A DNA stretch of 64,000 nucleotides, taken from Rhizobiales bacterium YIM 77505. GTDB lineage: Bacteria; Pseudomonadota; Alphaproteobacteria; Rhizobiales; Beijerinckiaceae. Under the pieces are notes generated by a model. The model made no database searches and was not told the origin of the DNA. It saw nothing but the letters and a program-made list of their open reading frames with translations. The stretch lies in contig JQNH01000001.1 of assembly GCA_000745135.1 (NCBI GenBank), forward strand, positions 2,768,501 to 2,832,500, in the 5' to 3' direction. Below, in pieces: positions 61,507-64,000 of the stretch; the first letter of the stretch is position 1, and each line of letters starts with the position of its first letter. The translations under genes and the position numbers were made by a program.

Positions 61507-62000
61507 TGGCGTATCTCCTGGACGCGAACGTTTTCATTCAGGCCAAGAATCTTCACTACGGTTTCGACTTCTGCCCCGCCTTTTGGGAGTGGCTGATCGT
61601 CGGTAATCGCGATGGCAAAGTATTCAGCATCGAGAAGGTGGGCGACGAGATTGCCGCCGGAGACGACGAGCTATCGACCTGGGCAGCGCAGCGCGGCGCG
61701 GGTTTCTTTCTGAGGCCCGATGCCGCCGTGCTTCCAAGGCTCGGCGCCGTAAGTGCATGGGCCAGTAGCCAGAACTACGAGCAGGCTGCGGTCAGCACCT
61801 TCCTCCAATTGGCAGACTACTACTTGGTAGGACAGGCGCTCGCCGGCGCCCATACGGTCGTCACACACGAGGTCGCCTCAACGTCGACCAGGAAGATTAA
61901 GATACCCGACGCATGCATCGGCCTTGGCGTGAAGCATATGACGCCATACGCCATGCTGCGCGCGGAGGGCGCGCGTTTCGTGCTGGGGCAGCAAGGATGA
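61506..62000 (+). CDS. DUF4411 PIN-like protein (putative toxin)
   Basis: A 164-residue protein beginning MAYLLDANVFIQAKNLHYGFDFCPAFWEWL (in outline), the DUF4411 signature with the first PIN acidic residue in LLDANVF. VGDEIAAGDDEL, DYYLVGQALAGAHTVVTHEV and KIKIPDACIGLGVKHMTPYAML supply further acidic positions. PIN folds are metal-dependent RNases. It starts at TGATG, overlapping the peptidase gene by one base, and ends in ATGA overlap with the helicase. It is probably the toxin half of a pair with the ImmA/IrrE protein. Confidence 0.88.
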   Translation: MAYLLDANVFIQAKNLHYGFDFCPAFWEWLIVGNRDGKVFSIEKVGDEIAAGDDELSTWAAQRGAGFFLRPDAAVLPRLGAVSAWASSQNYEQAAVSTFLQLADYYLVGQALAGAHTVVTHEVASTSTRKIKIPDACIGLGVKHMTPYAMLRAEGARFVLGQQG

Positions 62001-64000
62001 TCGGGCCGGAGTTCATCGACAATAGGAACGGCAACACGCTGGCGGCGGCTCTCGCAGCCATCCTCTCGGGCACGGGGTCAAATGGAGGCTTGCAGGAATC
62101 TGCGCCTCCTGGCCGCCTCGACATTGCGTCGGCGTTCTTCAGCCCGGCCGGGTTCTCCGAGATCGTCGACCACCTCAATGGGCTGGAGAAGATTCGGCTG
62201 ATGCTCGGGGCCGAGCCACCGCTCGACTCGCAACCGCCGCGCCGCAGACTTGACGAGACTCAGGCTCAGTTCGAGCGCCGGCTCATCCGCGAGGGGATCG
62301 CCCATTTGGAAGCCGGCTTGCGCGAGGAGCGCGACCGGCTCCCTTTTCTGCGTTCGAGCCGCGCGGCGCTGCGCCGCCTGATCGACACCCTTGCCTCCGG
62401 CCGAATGGAAACGCGGCGATACGAGCGTGCGGTCCTGCACGCGAAAGCCTACATCTTCGCGCCGGCAGATAGGAGCAATTACGGCGGTGCTGGCGTCATC
62501 GCTGGGTCGTCGAATCTGACCCGCGCTGGGGTCACCCGTAATCTCGAACTCAACCTCGGCCGCTACGACGACCCCGTCGTTGCGCAGGCGCAGGCCTGGT
62601 TCGACGAGCTCTGGGAGGAAGCAGTCCCGTTCGACCTCACCGAGCTCCTCGGCCAAGTCTTTGCGGAATGGACGCCCTTTGAGATCTTCCTGCGCGTGCT
62701 GTTCCAGCTCTATGGCGGCGAGATCGAGGAGCTGGCCAAGAAAGATGAGGGTCTGCCGCTCACCAGTTTCCAGAAGCACGGGGCGGCGCGCGCGCTTCGG
62801 CTCATCGAGGAGATCGGCGGGGCGATTGTCGCTGACGAGGTGGGCCTCGGAAAGACCTTCATCGCCGGCGAGATCATGGATCTCTACCTCAAGCGGCGGC
62901 AGCGGTGCCTGCTCATATGCCCGGCGCAGCTGCGCGACACGACCTGGGCGAAGTTCCGCTCCGCTCACTTCTTGGGCGATGTCGAGTGCCTTTCTTATGA
63001 GGAACTCGCGATCGATCGGCAGATCGCCATGGCTGAGCCGGAGCAGTTTCAGGACAAGCTGCAACGGCCACTCAAGGAGTACCAGCTCGTCGTGGTCGAC
63101 GAGGCGCACAACTACCGCAACCCTGACGCTCCGACGCGCGCGGCCGTGCTCCGAAAGCTTCTCTGGGGCCAGCGGCGCGATGTCCTCCTGCTCACCGCCA
63201 CACCCGTCAATAACTCCCTTTGGGACCTCTATCACCTGCTTCGCTTCTTCGTGCGCCAGGACGCATTCCTGGCGGATCGGGGCATCCTATCGATCAAGGA
63301 ACGATTCGACCGGGCCGCTCGCGAGGACCCTGCCGCTCTCTCGCCTGACGTCCTCTACCCGATTATCGATGCGACGACCGTCAAGCGCACGCGGCAGTTC
63401 GTAAAGAAGCATTATGGCGGTGACACCATCACGCTGCCCGATGGCCGCACGGCCACGATCGTCTTCCCGGCGCCCCAGGCGATCACTGTCCGCTACAAGG
63501 TGTCAGGCTCCCTCTCGGCCCTGTTCGACCAAATCGAGGTTCTGCTTGATCCCGACCAGGGCTCGAAGGCGATCAGCTTTGCGCGCTACACGCCCGACCT
63601 CTATCTGATCGGAAATGGCAAGGACGACGAGGAGGAGGCTCGGGCAGCAGCAACGGTTGGTCTTCTGCGCTCCGGCCTTCTCAAGCGGTTCGAATCGTCG
63701 GCGCACGCCTTCGACCGCACGTTAGCGAAGCTGATAGACGAGCACCGCAGCTTCCTCGCCGCGCTCGACAAAGGGCACGTCGTCACAACCCGTTTCTTGC
63801 GGGAGCTCGCGGCTTCGGACGAGACCTCGCTCGACGACCTCCTCGCCGGCAGCGCCGAGACCAGCCCGGCCGGTCGATACAAGATAAAGCAGCTGCGAGA
63901 GGCCGTAGCAGGGGACCTTGCCAAGCTTGAAAGACTTCAGCGCGCCTGTCGCGAGATCACACCCGACGTGGACCCGAAGCTGGCCGCCCTGATTTCAGCA
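61997..64000 (+). CDS. PLD-SNF2 helicase, C-terminus beyond the window
   Basis: An open frame of 668 codons running off the window. Residues about 1-190 are a single phospholipase-D-like unit: LDIASAFFSPAGF, then VLHAKAYIF (HxK near 148) and GSSNLTRAGVTRNLELN near 170. A superfamily 2 (SNF2/RapA-type) motor follows: the Q-motif region LTSFQKHGAARAL, Walker A ADEVGLGKTFIAGEI near 279, Walker B VVVDEAHNYRN near 367 and motif III LLTATPVNNSLWDLYHLL near 401. The second RecA lobe is not yet reached. PLD-SNF2 proteins accompany methyltransferases in defence loci; this one could be the nuclease/translocase arm. Confidence 0.9.
   Translation, partial: MIGPEFIDNRNGNTLAAALAAILSGTGSNGGLQESAPPGRLDIASAFFSPAGFSEIVDHLNGLEKIRLMLGAEPPLDSQPPRRRLDETQAQFERRLIREGIAHLEAGLREERDRLPFLRSSRAALRRLIDTLASGRMETRRYERAVLHAKAYIFAPADRSNYGGAGVIAGSSNLTRAGVTRNLELNLGRYDDPVVAQAQAWFDELWEEAVPFDLTELLGQVFAEWTPFEIFLRVLFQLYGGEIEELAKKDEGLPLTSFQKHGAARALRLIEEIGGAIVADEVGLGKTFIAGEIMDLYLKRRQRCLLICPAQLRDTTWAKFRSAHFLGDVECLSYEELAIDRQIAMAEPEQFQDKLQRPLKEYQLVVVDEAHNYRNPDAPTRAAVLRKLLWGQRRDVLLLTATPVNNSLWDLYHLLRFFVRQDAFLADRGILSIKERFDRAAREDPAALSPDVLYPIIDATTVKRTRQFVKKHYGGDTITLPDGRTATIVFPAPQAITVRYKVSGSLSALFDQIEVLLDPDQGSKAISFARYTPDLYLIGNGKDDEEEARAAATVGLLRSGLLKRFESSAHAFDRTLAKLIDEHRSFLAALDKGHVVTTRFLRELAASDETSLDDLLAGSAETSPAGRYKIKQLREAVAGDLAKLERLQRACREITPDVDPKLAALISA

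Noticed and set aside
44357..64000. CRISPR array in the island
   Set aside because: No regularly spaced repeats were seen; the only repeats are the two 31-base copies and the hipBA operators.

Overview
The window is high-GC (roughly two thirds G+C), gene-dense DNA from an alphaproteobacterium, most likely Hyphomicrobiales (Rhizobiales) or a close relative. The evidence is a matA-matB malonate pair, a PodJ-like polarity protein with Sel1 repeats, a TauE/TIGR02186 membrane pair, a symporter-fused histidine kinase and several peptide-type ABC transporters. No rRNA or complete tRNA gene is present. All calls rest on reading translations and motifs; no database was searched.

Positions 1-42,090 look like ordinary chromosome. 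In order they hold: a truncated amidohydrolase; an aminotransferase and an AbrB-type membrane protein; a cluster of exonuclease/endonuclease/phosphatase, UPF0104 and phospholipase-D proteins; mscL; a 1,179-residue hybrid sensor kinase with a single-domain response regulator beside it; a small formyltransferase; malonyl-CoA decarboxylase and malonyl-CoA synthetase; a TIGR02186/TauE pair; a large PodJ-like coiled-coil protein; a MerR regulator; and an M20 amidohydrolase. A long ABC locus follows (23.6-35.1 kb) with three binding proteins, two permease pairs and one ATPase pair. Then come an O-antigen-ligase-like protein and valine-catabolism genes (mmsB, acyl-CoA dehydrogenase, mmsA) that are split by a VapBC-like toxin-antitoxin pair, and finally transaldolase.

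Positions 42,091-44,300 are scarred by mobile DNA. An 833-bp IS5-family element sits exactly at the transaldolase stop codon between two CTAG copies. It is followed by a frameshifted DUF2190 phage gene, an unknown zinc-ribbon protein and a strong intrinsic terminator.

From 44,312 to the end of the window is accessory DNA that I read as a genomic island. Its left edge is the 3' half of an initiator-type tRNA-Met on the minus strand with its terminator still attached, which is what integration at a tRNA 3' end leaves behind. The intact tRNA should lie beyond 64,000. The island carries: (i) a three-gene overlapping operon of C2H2-finger protein, coiled-coil protein and Hsp70 with a C-terminal cysteine cluster; (ii) a tyrosine integrase plus hipBA, bounded by a 28/31-identical direct repeat; (iii) an HTH domain fused to a large P-loop GTPase; (iv) two hypothetical genes; and (v) a tightly overlapping operon of a 1,331-residue DNA methyltransferase, a HTH/ImmA-IrrE zinc peptidase, a DUF4411 PIN-like protein and a PLD-SNF2 helicase that runs off the window. 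Units (i), (iii) and (v) are the best candidates for undescribed or little-described (probably anti-phage) systems.
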